11,390 bases of DNA from an uncultured Pseudorhodobacter sp. (GTDB lineage: Bacteria; Pseudomonadota; Alphaproteobacteria; Rhodobacterales; Rhodobacteraceae): assembly GCA_945952425.1 (NCBI GenBank), contig CAMFIX010000048.1, positions 1-11,390 of the forward strand, in the 5' to 3' direction. The position numbers and the translations under genes were made by a program. Below the pieces are notes generated by a model that was not told where the DNA came from, made no database searches, and saw only the letters and a list, made by a program, of their open reading frames with translations. Shown piece after piece: positions 1 through 7,037 of this stretch. Each line of letters starts with the position of its first letter. The stretch's first letter is position 1.

Positions 1-781
1 CCTCTTGCGGATCGAGGACACCGACCGCGCCCGCGTGCGGCCCGAATACGAGGCGGCGATCTACGCGGATCTGCACTGGCTGGGCATCGGCTGGGAAATG
101 CCGGTGCGGCGGCAGTCGGATCACCTGGCCGATTACGAGGCGGCGCTGGATGGGCTGATCGCCCGCGGGCTGTGCTATCCCTGCGGCTGCACGCGCGCCG
201 ACATTCACGCCGCCCTCTCCGCCCCGCAGGAGGGCGTCACCCACCTTCCCCCCGATGGCGCCGTCTATCCGGGAACCTGCCGCGCCCGTCCGATGTCCAG
301 CCGCAAAGCCAGCGATGCGATCCGCCTGAACCTGACCGCGGCGCTGCAGGTTCTGGATGTGGCGCAACTCTCCTTTACGGAAACCGGGCCGGAACGGGCC
401 GGTCTGCATCGGCTATCCGTGCAGCATCTGCTGACCCGCGTCGGCGATGTGGTTCTGTCCCGTCGCGATATCGGAGCGGCCGCCTATCATCTTTGCGTCG
501 TCGTCGATGATGCCCTGCAAGGCATCACCGAAGTGACAAGGGGCATGGACCTTTTCGAAGCGACCGAGATTCACGTTCTGCTGCAAAGGCTTCTGGGCCT
601 TCCTTCACCCGCCTACCACCACCACCGCCTGATCCGCGACGAGTCCGGCAAACGCCTGGCCAAGCGCGACGATGCCCGGGCGCTGGCGAAATACCGCGCC
701 GAGGGCGCGACGCCGCAGGACATCCGCCGTATGGTGGGCCTCGGCGCGGCGCCCCCCCAGAGCGCCCCGCCCCGGGCCTGA
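1..781 (+). CDS. gluQ: Glutamyl-Q tRNA(Asp) synthetase, 5'-truncated by the window edge
   Basis: This enzyme activates glutamate and attaches it to the queuosine base at the wobble position of tRNA(Asp); it is a class I synthetase-like protein without an anticodon-binding domain. The reading frame is already open at base 2, and the TTG at base 5 is an internal Leu codon, not a start. About 35 N-terminal residues, with the HIGH-like ATP motif, lie outside the window. Numbering from base 5, I see the RIEDTDR motif at the very start. The zinc ligands fit C60, C62, Y88 and C92, with a loop between C62 and Y88 longer than in the E. coli enzyme. The conserved block around VVVDDALQGITEVTRG (165-179) follows, then the KMSKS-like KRLAKRD (216-222). 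The protein ends shortly after, with no anticodon-binding domain, which separates it from GltX. The ending is Ala/Pro-rich and probably disordered. Confidence 0.93.
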   Translation, partial: LLRIEDTDRARVRPEYEAAIYADLHWLGIGWEMPVRRQSDHLADYEAALDGLIARGLCYPCGCTRADIHAALSAPQEGVTHLPPDGAVYPGTCRARPMSSRKASDAIRLNLTAALQVLDVAQLSFTETGPERAGLHRLSVQHLLTRVGDVVLSRRDIGAAAYHLCVVVDDALQGITEVTRGMDLFEATEIHVLLQRLLGLPSPAYHHHRLIRDESGKRLAKRDDARALAKYRAEGATPQDIRRMVGLGAAPPQSAPPRA

Positions 782-789
782 CCCGGGGC
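769..789 (+). terminator. GC-rich hairpin overlapping the gluQ stop codon, probable terminator
   Basis: Two 8-nt arms (769-776, GCCCCGGG, and 782-789, CCCGGGGC) are perfectly complementary around a 5-nt loop that contains most of the TGA stop (779-781). The downstream tract is only modestly T-rich (CTCCTTTCCC), so termination could be weak or Rho-assisted. The next gene begins about 95 nt further on and seems to have its own promoter, which fits a transcript boundary here. Confidence 0.5.
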
Positions 790-832
790 CTCCTTTCCCT
801 GCTGCGTCGCTTGACCCTTTGATCAAATCGCC

Positions 833-861
833 TTGAAGCCGCGCGCCGCCCCGCCTAGGGT
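833..861 (+). promoter_or_regulatory. Putative sigma-70-type promoter for the DMT transporter gene
   Basis: TTGAAG at 833-838 and TAGGGT at 856-861 are separated by exactly 17 nt. The -35 keeps the TTGA core, and the -10 keeps the T1, A2 and T6 positions. A start of transcription near 868 would leave a leader of about 16 nt before the ATG at 884, with a G-rich ribosome-binding tract at 874-883. If this is right, the in-frame TTG at 833 is the -35 element and not a start codon. The call rests on motif matching alone. Confidence 0.35.
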
Positions 862-883
862 CACGGGCGCAGCGGGGGGCGGG

Positions 884-1738
884 ATGGACAAGACCACACA
901 AAAGGGCATCGGCTTTCTGGCCGTGGCGATCTTTGCCTTCACGGCCATGGATGCCCTGGCCAAGCATCTCGTCGGCATCTACCCCGCGGTCGAGGTCGTC
1001 TGGGTGCGCAACATCGGCCAGCTGATCTTTGTGGCGCTGTATCTCAACCGCCGGCTGACGGTGGCGGTCAAGACCCGGCTGCCGGGGCTGCACCTGGCGC
1101 GGTCCTTGACGCAACTGGGGGCGACGGGGTTCTTCTTCGTCTCGTTGCAGCATATCGGGCTGGCCGAGGCCACCGCGCTCGCCGATATCAACCCGGTGCT
1201 GATCACCATCGGCGCCGCGCTGTTTCTGGGCGAGAAGCTGACCCGCGCCCGCATCATCGGCCTGGCCGTGGCGCTGGTCGGCGCGCTGATCGTCATTCGC
1301 CCCGGCATGGGCGTCTTTTCGGCGGCAGCGCTTCTGCCGATCATCTGCGCCTTTTCCTATGCCGCCAACATGCTGCTGACCCGGGCCGTGGGCAGTCGCG
1401 AAAGCCCCTGGGCCGCGATGTTTTATGCCGCGCTGTTCGGAACCATCGTGACCACCGCGCTTTTGCCCTTCGACTGGCAGCCGATCACCCTGCCCGACCT
1501 CGGGCTCTTCGCGCTCGTAGGCCTTTTGGGCGCGGTGGCGCAGCTTTTGACGATCCGGGCCTATTCGCTGACCGAAGCCTCGGTCCTGGCGCCCTTCGGT
1601 TACCTGGACATGGTTTACGCGATGTTCTGGTCGATCGCCGTCTTCCGCCATTTCCCCGATGCGCCCACGCTGGCGGGCGCGCTTGTGATCGCGATGGCGG
1701 GGCTTTATGTCTGGCGCAGGGAACGGCAGGGCGGCTGA
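884..1738 (+). CDS. DMT-superfamily transporter (two EamA domains, ten membrane helices)
   Basis: This 284-residue inner-membrane protein belongs to the drug/metabolite transporter (EamA) family. Such proteins export or import small metabolites; the substrate cannot be read from the sequence. It is almost entirely hydrophobic helices, arranged as two EamA repeats. The first half carries the typical 'AEATALADINPVLITIGAALFLGEKL' type segment (around residues 98-123), and its counterpart in the second half is 'YSLTEASVLAPFGYLDMVYAMFWSIAVF'. Total length matches the family norm of 280-300. I chose the ATG at 884 because a G-rich tract sits just upstream, the hydrophobic domain begins within ten residues, and the upstream TTG at 833 would add a non-conserved-looking Pro/Gly-rich leader over the promoter. 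The acyltransferase gene begins inside or 1 nt after this gene, so the two are probably one transcript. Confidence 0.9.
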   Translation: MDKTTQKGIGFLAVAIFAFTAMDALAKHLVGIYPAVEVVWVRNIGQLIFVALYLNRRLTVAVKTRLPGLHLARSLTQLGATGFFFVSLQHIGLAEATALADINPVLITIGAALFLGEKLTRARIIGLAVALVGALIVIRPGMGVFSAAALLPIICAFSYAANMLLTRAVGSRESPWAAMFYAALFGTIVTTALLPFDWQPITLPDLGLFALVGLLGAVAQLLTIRAYSLTEASVLAPFGYLDMVYAMFWSIAVFRHFPDAPTLAGALVIAMAGLYVWRRERQGG

Positions 1739-2624
1739 GTTGGCACGGGACGGCCAAGCGACACAGAACTGGCAGCAAAAGGCGGCGGACCGGGCGCAGG
1801 ACATCTTCGCCCGCGCCGTCATCGGCCTGTTGCGCGCCTTGCCTTACGACCGGCGCGTGGCTTTGGGCGGCTGGATCGTGCGGCGGATCGTGGCGCCCCT
1901 GGCGGGCTATGACCGGCGCATCCGGGCGAACCTGGGCCGCGTCTGGCCCGATCTTCCGGCCGAGCGCGTTGCGGCCATCGTCGCGGGCGTGACCGACAAC
2001 CTCGGGCGGACCTTGGCCGAGCTTTACTCTCCGGTCGAGTTCAAGGCGCGGGTGCTGGGGGCCAAGGTCAGCGGCGACCTTTCGGTGATCCTGCAGGCCC
2101 AGGCGCGGGGGCAAGGGGTGATCCTGATCTCGGGCCATTTCGGCAACCACGATATCGCGCGGGCGATGCTGGACGCCAAGGGCCATCCGGTGGCAGCCTT
2201 GTACCGGCCGCAGACCAATGCGGAATTCGACCGGCATTTCTCGGCCACGATCCGGGCGATCTCGCAGCCGCTGTTCGGGCGCGAAAGGCGGGGGTTGGCA
2301 GAGCTGGTGCAGCATCTGAAGAAGGGGGGGATGCTGGGGGTTCTGATCGACCAGTTCTTCCATCAGGGCGAGCCCTTGGACTTCCTGGGCCAGGTCGCGC
2401 GGACCTCGACGGCGATGGCGGCGATGGCGCTGAAATACGACTGCCTGCTGGTGCCGGTCTATGGCATCCGCCAGCCGGATGGCCTCAGCTTCGAGCTGGT
2501 GATCGAGGCGCCGATCCCGCATACGGATGCGGTGACGATGACCCAGGCGGTGAACGACAGCCTCGCCGCCATGGTGCGCGCCCATCCCGAGCAATGGCTG
2601 TGGGTGCATCGCCGCTGGCGGTGA
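1707..2624 (+). CDS. Lysophospholipid/lipid A acyltransferase (LpxL/HtrB family)
   Basis: This is an inner-membrane-associated acyltransferase of the LpxL/LpxM/HtrB family, which adds secondary acyl chains to lipid A or related lipids. Numbering from the ATG at 1707 (305 residues), the catalytic HX4D motif is HFGNHD (H144, D149). It is followed by the conserved YRP (166-168), DQ (215-216), a VPVYGIR strand (249-255) and the C-terminal WLWVHRRWR block. The hydrophobic or amphipathic segment at about 34-66 could anchor it. The start is uncertain. ATG 1707 overlaps the transporter by 32 nt and has a short G tract upstream. The in-frame TTG at 1740, 1 nt after the transporter stop, would give 294 residues and drop an unremarkable GAGNGRAAE leader. 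Either way translation is probably coupled. The exact acyl donor and position are not determinable. The gene ends convergent with aroB, 9 nt apart. Confidence 0.88.
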   Translation: MSGAGNGRAAELARDGQATQNWQQKAADRAQDIFARAVIGLLRALPYDRRVALGGWIVRRIVAPLAGYDRRIRANLGRVWPDLPAERVAAIVAGVTDNLGRTLAELYSPVEFKARVLGAKVSGDLSVILQAQARGQGVILISGHFGNHDIARAMLDAKGHPVAALYRPQTNAEFDRHFSATIRAISQPLFGRERRGLAELVQHLKKGGMLGVLIDQFFHQGEPLDFLGQVARTSTAMAAMALKYDCLLVPVYGIRQPDGLSFELVIEAPIPHTDAVTMTQAVNDSLAAMVRAHPEQWLWVHRRWR

Positions 2625-2633
2625 GGGGAAGCG

Positions 2634-3743
2634 CTACCCCCGGCCCGGCAAATGATCGCGCAAAAGCTGCAGCACCATGTCCGGCGACACGTCATCGGCC
2701 ACAAAAGCCGCGCCGATCCCCCGCGCCAGGATAAAGCGCAAGCGCCCGTCGATGACCTTTTTGTCCTGCCCCATCAGCTCCAAGAGCTTCTCCGCCCCCG
2801 GCAGTTCGCCCGGGATATCGGAAAGGTCGCATGTCATCCCCATCGCCTTCAGATGCGCCCGAACGCGCGAGGGCGCCTCTTGCGCGCATAGCCCCAGCCG
2901 CTGGCTGAGTTCGAACGCCAGGGCGCAGCCGATGGCGACGCCCTCGCCGTGCAAGAGCCGGTCGGAGAACCCCGTGGCCTTCTCCAGCGCATGGCAGAAC
3001 GTATGCCCGAGGTTCAGCAAAGCGCGGTCGCCCTCTTCGGTCTCGTCGCGCTCCACGATCTCGGCCTTCATCTGGACCGAGCGGGTGACGGCATGCAAAG
3101 CGGCCGCCTTGTCGTGGCGGATCTTCGGCGCATGCGCCTCCAGCCAGTCATAGAACCCGGCATCGCCCAGAAGCCCGTATTTCACCACCTCGCCATAGCC
3201 CGCCAGCAGGTCGCGGTCGGGCAGAGTGTCGAGGATGCCGATATCGGCCAAGACCAGCGCGGGCTGATGGAAGGCGCCGATCAGGTTCTTGCCATGGACC
3301 GAATTGATCCCGGTCTTGCCGCCGACCGAACTGTCCACCTGGGAAAGCAGCGTCGTCGGCAGCTGCACGAAGCGCACCCCCCGCCGCAGCACCGCCGCCG
3401 CAAAGCCCACGAGGTCGCCGATCACCCCGCCGCCCAAAGCCAAGACCACATCCTTGCGCTCGACCTTCTGCTCCAGGAGCCAATCGACGCAGGTCGCGAA
3501 ATGCGGCCAGCTTTTGGTGGCCTCCCCCGCGGGCAGGCGCAGCGCGGTCGACACGATCCCCTCCGCCGCCAAAGCCTCCTGCAAGGCCCCAAGGTGCAGG
3601 CCCGCCACGGTCTCATCGGTCACGATGGCCACGCGCTTGCGGCGCAACAGGGGCGCGATCTCGGCCCCCGCGCGGGCCAAAAGCCCCTGCCCGATGCGCA
3701 CGTCGTAGGACCGCGCGCCAAGGTTCACATGGACAGTGTTCAT
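2634..3743 (-). CDS. aroB: 3-dehydroquinate synthase
   Basis: The second enzyme of the shikimate pathway converts DAHP to 3-dehydroquinate using NAD+ and a divalent metal in the cytoplasm. The 369 residues match the family length. Visible signatures are GEATKSW (73-79), the NAD-binding GGGVIGDLVGFAAA (104-117), TTLLSQVDSSVGGKTGIN (130-147), KNLIGAFHQP (152-161) and GYGEVVKYG (182-190). The metal-site residues fit E185, H247 and H265. The usual NLGHTFGHA reads NLGHTFCHA here (C250), a substitution next to a metal ligand. The start is the ATG at 3743, which overlaps the aroK stop as ATGA (3740-3743), implying translational coupling. It is the last gene of the minus-strand pair and faces the acyltransferase gene. 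Confidence 0.97.
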   Translation of the reverse strand: MNTVHVNLGARSYDVRIGQGLLARAGAEIAPLLRRKRVAIVTDETVAGLHLGALQEALAAEGIVSTALRLPAGEATKSWPHFATCVDWLLEQKVERKDVVLALGGGVIGDLVGFAAAVLRRGVRFVQLPTTLLSQVDSSVGGKTGINSVHGKNLIGAFHQPALVLADIGILDTLPDRDLLAGYGEVVKYGLLGDAGFYDWLEAHAPKIRHDKAAALHAVTRSVQMKAEIVERDETEEGDRALLNLGHTFCHALEKATGFSDRLLHGEGVAIGCALAFELSQRLGLCAQEAPSRVRAHLKAMGMTCDLSDIPGELPGAEKLLELMGQDKKVIDGRLRFILARGIGAAFVADDVSPDMVLQLLRDHLPGRG

Positions 3744-4324
3744 TCCGCCTCCACCAGCTCCAGCACGTCGGGCCGCCCGGTCAAAGCCTCGGCCACCCGC
3801 CCCGCCATATCCTCGACCGAATATTCCGCCGAAGCATCCACGGCGAGGTCGGCCAGCGCATAAGAGGGCAGCCGCGCCTCGTAAAGCCCGCGCAGGGTCT
3901 CGCGCGGGTTCGGGGTGCGCAACAGGGGCCGCGTCGTCTTGTGGCGCACGCGCTGCCAGAGCAGTTCCAGGTCGGCCCGCAGCCAGACCGACACGCCCGC
4001 GTCATGGATCAGCGCCCGGTTGGCCGGCGCCAGGAAGGCCCCGCCGCCGGTGGACAGCACGCAAGGCGCGCCATGCAGCAGGCGGTTCAGCACCTCGGTT
4101 TCGCGGGCGCGAAAGAAGGGCTCGCCGTCGCGTTCGAAAATTTCGGCGATGGAACGTTGCGCGGCCTTCACGATCTCTTCGTCCGAATCGAGGAAAGGCA
4201 CCCCCAGAAGCCGCGCCAGCGCCGTGCCGACCGCCGTCTTGCCCGCCCCCATCATCCCCACGAGAACCACGGTCTTTTGCAGAACCGGCTTTCCGATCAA
4301 GGCAGCGTTCCCCCTTCCCCCCAT
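3740..4324 (-). CDS. aroK: Shikimate kinase
   Basis: This enzyme phosphorylates shikimate at O3 with ATP, the fifth step of the shikimate pathway. Numbering from the ATG at 4324 (194 residues), the Walker A loop is GMMGAGKT (23-30). The substrate residues FLDSD (D46, D48), the FRARE arginine (R72), the GGG of STGGGAFL (93-95), the LID arginine in TTRPLL (R132) and R151 in EARLPSY are all present, so the enzyme looks complete. The start is debatable. ATG 4324 has GGAG directly abutting it, which is poor spacing. An in-frame TTG at 4300 (186 residues) has a purine-rich tract GGAAGGGGGAA about 7 nt upstream. A farther ATG at 4396 (218 residues) has no visible ribosome site and would extend into the intergenic AT-rich block. 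Its stop overlaps the aroB start by 4 nt, so both enzymes come from one message. Confidence 0.93.
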   Translation of the reverse strand: MGGRGNAALIGKPVLQKTVVLVGMMGAGKTAVGTALARLLGVPFLDSDEEIVKAAQRSIAEIFERDGEPFFRARETEVLNRLLHGAPCVLSTGGGAFLAPANRALIHDAGVSVWLRADLELLWQRVRHKTTRPLLRTPNPRETLRGLYEARLPSYALADLAVDASAEYSVEDMAGRVAEALTGRPDVLELVEAE

Positions 4325-4374
4325 CTCCAAGGCGAGATAATGCCCATGGAGAACAACTTTCCGTCCTGAATGGC

Positions 4375-4403
4375 GTGAAGTCGCGGCGAATGCCATATAT
4401 ATT
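4375..4403 (+). promoter_or_regulatory. Putative promoter for the 4464-8342 gene cluster; AT-rich core possibly shared with aroKB
   Basis: GTGAAG at 4375-4380 and TATATT at 4398-4403 are spaced by 17 nt on the plus strand. The -10 differs from the consensus at one position. It sits in an eight-base ATATATAT run, the only such AT-rich block in this very GC-rich 139-nt divergent gap. The same run could serve as the -10 of the opposing aroK-aroB transcript, with TTGTTC (minus strand, about 4425) as a poorly spaced -35. A transcription start near 4410 would leave a leader of about 54 nt that includes a short GGGGCC/GGCCCC stem (4414-4419 with 4430-4435). Confidence 0.35.
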
Positions 4404-4463
4404 CGACAGCGCAGGGGCCCGGAACAAGCGGCCCCGCCAGAGGCAGGCAGAAGGGCTTACGGA

Positions 4464-4598
4464 ATGGGACGTTTGGTCATGGCGTTGATCGTGCTGGCGC
4501 TGATCGGCACGGCGGGGCTGGCGGGCTATGCCTATCTCGGCGACCTGTCGCCGGCGCAGGCCGAGGTCAAGGTGCCGGTGACCCTTCATGCGGACTGA
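4464..4598 (+). CDS. 44-residue single-span membrane protein of unknown function
   Basis: A small open frame I do not recognise as a named family. It starts at ATG 4464, with AAGGG at 4451-4455 giving a spacing of 8 nt, and stops at TGA 4596-4598. The product has Met-Gly-Arg at its N-terminus, then an uninterrupted hydrophobic segment of about 20 residues (roughly 5-24: VMALIVLALIGTAGLAGYAY), then a polar tail LGDLSPAQAEVKVPVTLHAD. The single N-terminal Arg suggests the N-terminus is inside and the tail periplasmic. There is no lipobox cysteine and no clear signal-peptidase site, so it is more likely an anchored peptide than a secreted one. The last 11 nt overlap the start of the next gene, which has little ribosome-binding sequence of its own; that points to coupled translation and a shared role at the membrane. 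A chance frame is unlikely given the ribosome site, the membrane segment and the overlap. Confidence 0.72.
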   Translation: MGRLVMALIVLALIGTAGLAGYAYLGDLSPAQAEVKVPVTLHAD

Positions 4599-6111
4599 GG
4601 TCCAGGCTCTTGTGCTTCTGGCCCTGACGGCGGGGCCGGTTCTGGCCGACCAGCCGCTGTCGGCCATCGACTGGCTGTCGAAATCGCTGGTGACCCCGGT
4701 GGCGCAGCCCGCGCCGGTCGAGCCGCCCGTGACGCCGCAGGCGCAGGACGGCGTGGTGACGGAAAGCCTGGGCGATGTCTCCACCGATGCGCTTGGCGTG
4801 CTGGCCCCGGCGGTGACCGGCCTGCCCCAGGCGTTGTGGGGGGGCGCGCAGCTGGCGGATATCGGCAGGCTCTTTGCCGATCGCGGGCCGAACCTTCCGG
4901 CGGCGCAAAGCCTGTTCATCACGCTTCTGATGGCCGAGGCCGATCCGCCCATCGGTCTGCCCCGGGGCGAGAGCCTCTTTCTGATGCGCGTCGATACTTT
5001 GCTGGAAATCGGCGCGCTGGACCAGGCCCGCGCGCTGTTGGACATCGCGGGCGCCGACCGCTCGCCCGAGATTTTCCGGCGCTATTTCGACGTGGCGCTG
5101 CTGATCGGCGACGAGGACCGCGCTTGCGAGGCTTTGGCCAAGTCGCCGGGGCTTGCCCCTGCACTGTCCACCCGCATCTTCTGCCTGGCTCGCGCCGGGG
5201 ATTTCGACACGGCCGAGCTGACGCTCGACACCGCCCGCGCGCTTGGCAATGTCACGCCCGAAGAAGCGGCGCTGCTGGCCCGATTCATGAACCCCGACCT
5301 CGACGAGACCGGCATCACGCCGATCATGCCGAAGCCCGTCACGCCCCTGGTCTTCCGCATCTACCAGGCCATCGGCGAACCCTTGCCCGACACCTCCCTG
5401 CCCCTGGCCTTCACCTATGCCGACCTGTCGGATACCGCGGGCTGGAAGGGGCAGCTGGACGCGGCCGAACGGCTGAGCCGCCTTGGCGTCGTGGCGCCGA
5501 ACCTGCTTCTGGGGCTTTACACCCAGCAGAAGCCTGCCGCCTCGGGCGGGGTCTGGGACCGCGCCGCCGCCGTGCAGGCGCTGGAGGCCGCGCTGGCCGC
5601 CAAAGACCCGCGGCTGGTGGCCCGCACGCTGGCCCCGGCCTGGGCGCTGATGCAACAGGCCGAGCTGGAAGTGCCCTTCGCCACGATCTATGCGCCCGAC
5701 CTCGCCGGCATGACCCTGACCGGCGACAGCGCCAGTGCCGCGCGCGAGATCCTGCTTCTGTCGCCCGATGCGCCCAAGCTGACCCAGGGCCTCACCTCGG
5801 CCGACCCCGCCGGCGCTTTCCTTCTGGCGCTGGCCCAAGGCAAGCTGCAAGGCGTGGCGCCGGTCGACGATACGTCGGCCGCCGTCGCCCGCGCCTTCAC
5901 GACGCCCGAAATCCCGCCCGAGGTCCAGGCCCTGATCGACCAGTCCCGCACCGGTGAGGCGATCCTGTCGGCCCTGCCGCTCTTGCGCCTGGGCGCCGCG
6001 GGCGACAACCATGCGCTGACCGAAGGGCTGTCGGTGCTGATCGCCACCGGCCAGGTCGAGCCCGCCCGCCGCGTCGCGCTGCAGGCCCTGATCCTGGACC
6101 GCAGGGGCTGA
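4588..6111 (+). CDS. Exported helical-repeat-like protein of unknown function
   Basis: A 507-residue protein I cannot assign to a named family. It begins with a plausible Sec signal peptide (one Arg, hydrophobic VQALVLLALTAGPV, then VLA-DQ, cleavage near residue 21), so it is probably periplasmic. A Pro/Val-rich, likely unstructured stretch (about 36-55) follows. From about residue 80 to the end, the sequence is Leu/Ala-rich amphipathic helices with TPR-like wording (for example LLEIGALDQARALLDIAG and CLARAGDFDTAELTLDTARALG), which suggests an alpha-solenoid scaffold. I see no catalytic motif. The only two cysteines, C180 and C199, lie in adjacent predicted helices and could form a disulfide after export. 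The start overlaps the 44-residue membrane protein gene by 11 nt, and the stop is 1 nt from xerD. A protein-interaction role in the envelope is inference. Confidence 0.85.
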   Translation: MRTEVQALVLLALTAGPVLADQPLSAIDWLSKSLVTPVAQPAPVEPPVTPQAQDGVVTESLGDVSTDALGVLAPAVTGLPQALWGGAQLADIGRLFADRGPNLPAAQSLFITLLMAEADPPIGLPRGESLFLMRVDTLLEIGALDQARALLDIAGADRSPEIFRRYFDVALLIGDEDRACEALAKSPGLAPALSTRIFCLARAGDFDTAELTLDTARALGNVTPEEAALLARFMNPDLDETGITPIMPKPVTPLVFRIYQAIGEPLPDTSLPLAFTYADLSDTAGWKGQLDAAERLSRLGVVAPNLLLGLYTQQKPAASGGVWDRAAAVQALEAALAAKDPRLVARTLAPAWALMQQAELEVPFATIYAPDLAGMTLTGDSASAAREILLLSPDAPKLTQGLTSADPAGAFLLALAQGKLQGVAPVDDTSAAVARAFTTPEIPPEVQALIDQSRTGEAILSALPLLRLGAAGDNHALTEGLSVLIATGQVEPARRVALQALILDRRG

Positions 6112-6112
6112 G

Positions 6113-7036
6113 ATGGCCGCCAACGAGAATGCGATCTCGGCCTTCCTCGCCGCCCGCTCGGCCGAAAAGAACGCCGCCAAGAACACCGCGCTGGCCTATG
6201 GCCGCGACCTGATCGACTTTGCCAACCACCTGCAGGCGCCGCTGGTCGAGGCCGCGCGCGAGGATGTCGAGGATTACCTGACCGCCTGCGACGCCAATGG
6301 CCTGTCGAAGGCCACGCGGGCGCGGCGGCTGTCGGCCATCAAGCAGTTCTTCCGCTTTGCCGTGGAAGAGGGCTGGCGCAAGGACAATCCCGCCATCCGC
6401 CTCTCTGGCCCCGGTGCCAGCCAGCACCTGCCCAAGACGCTCTCGCCCGAAGAGGTCACCGCGCTGATCGACCAGGCGGGCCAGATCGGCCGCACCCCGC
6501 GCGACCGCCGCCGCAACCTCGTGCTGATGGAGATGCTTTACGCCACGGGCCTGCGGGTGACCGAACTCGTCACCTTGCCGATTGCGGCGGTCAAGGGCGA
6601 TCCGCGGATGATGCTGGTGAAGGGCAAGGGCAACAAGGAGCGGCTCGCGCCCCTGTCAGAGCCCGCGCGCCTGGCGCTGACCTTCTGGCTGCGCGACCGC
6701 GAGGCCGAGGACGACCTTGCGCGCAAGGAGGGCAAGCCGGTCAGCCGTTACCTTTTCCCGGGCTCGGGGAAAGAGGGCCACCTGACCCGCCAGCAATTCT
6801 TCGTCCTCATCAAGGAGATGGCGCTGAAGGCGGGCATCGACCCCGCCCGCGTCAGCCCCCATGTGCTGCGCCATGCCTTCGCCACCCATCTTTTGGCCGG
6901 CGGCGCGGATTTGCGGGTCATTCAGACCCTTCTCGGTCATCCCGACCTTTCCACCACCGAGATTTATACCCATGTGCTGGAGGACCATCTGAAAGAGCTG
7001 GTTCTGAACCATCACCCCCTAGCCAAGAAAGATTGA
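6113..7036 (+). CDS. xerD: Tyrosine recombinase XerD (chromosome dimer resolution)
   Basis: This recombinase acts with XerC at the dif site to resolve chromosome dimers at the septum, under FtsK control. The 307 residues comprise an N-terminal SAM-like core-binding domain (about 1-95) and a C-terminal catalytic domain. The complete catalytic set is visible: R148 (ATGLRVTEL), K172 (KGKGNKER), H250 and R253 (SPHVLRHAFATHLL), H276 (LLGHPDLSTTEIYTHV) and the nucleophile Y285. R148 and K172 fall at the same positions as in E. coli XerD. LGHxDLSTT and the tail ending in NHHPLAKKD resemble XerD more than XerC, which favours this symbol. Its position beside housekeeping genes, with no attachment site or cargo, argues against a mobile-element integrase. 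It is 1 nt downstream of the exported-protein gene and 1 nt upstream of the CNNM gene, so it is embedded in a polycistronic unit. Confidence 0.95.
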   Translation: MAANENAISAFLAARSAEKNAAKNTALAYGRDLIDFANHLQAPLVEAAREDVEDYLTACDANGLSKATRARRLSAIKQFFRFAVEEGWRKDNPAIRLSGPGASQHLPKTLSPEEVTALIDQAGQIGRTPRDRRRNLVLMEMLYATGLRVTELVTLPIAAVKGDPRMMLVKGKGNKERLAPLSEPARLALTFWLRDREAEDDLARKEGKPVSRYLFPGSGKEGHLTRQQFFVLIKEMALKAGIDPARVSPHVLRHAFATHLLAGGADLRVIQTLLGHPDLSTTEIYTHVLEDHLKELVLNHHPLAKKD

Positions 7037-7037
7037 C

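Noticed and set aside
605..1822. Long minus-strand open frame (405 codons) opposite gluQ and the DMT transporter
   Set aside because: Composition is Arg/Gln/Gly/His-rich with no recognisable motif, and it lies antisense to two convincing genes. This is the usual mirror frame of GC-rich codon bias.
2625..2640. GGGG...CCCC inverted repeat between the acyltransferase and aroB stops
   Set aside because: The stem is only 4 bp with a mismatch and no T tract, too weak to call as a terminator even though the convergent position is suggestive.
2949..3863. Plus-strand open frame opposite aroB
   Set aside because: aroB on the other strand carries all family motifs; the plus frame reads as Gln/His/Arg-rich low-complexity sequence.
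4567..6186. Minus-strand open frame of 539 codons opposite the exported-protein gene
   Set aside because: Rich in Arg, Gly and Gln with no domain signature. The plus-strand frame has a signal peptide, helical pattern and operon junctions, so the minus frame is a shadow.
6113..7036. Integrase of a genomic island or integron
   Set aside because: Residue positions and the LGHPDLSTTEIYTHV and NHHP signatures match housekeeping XerD. There is no tRNA, direct repeat, cargo or attachment site nearby.
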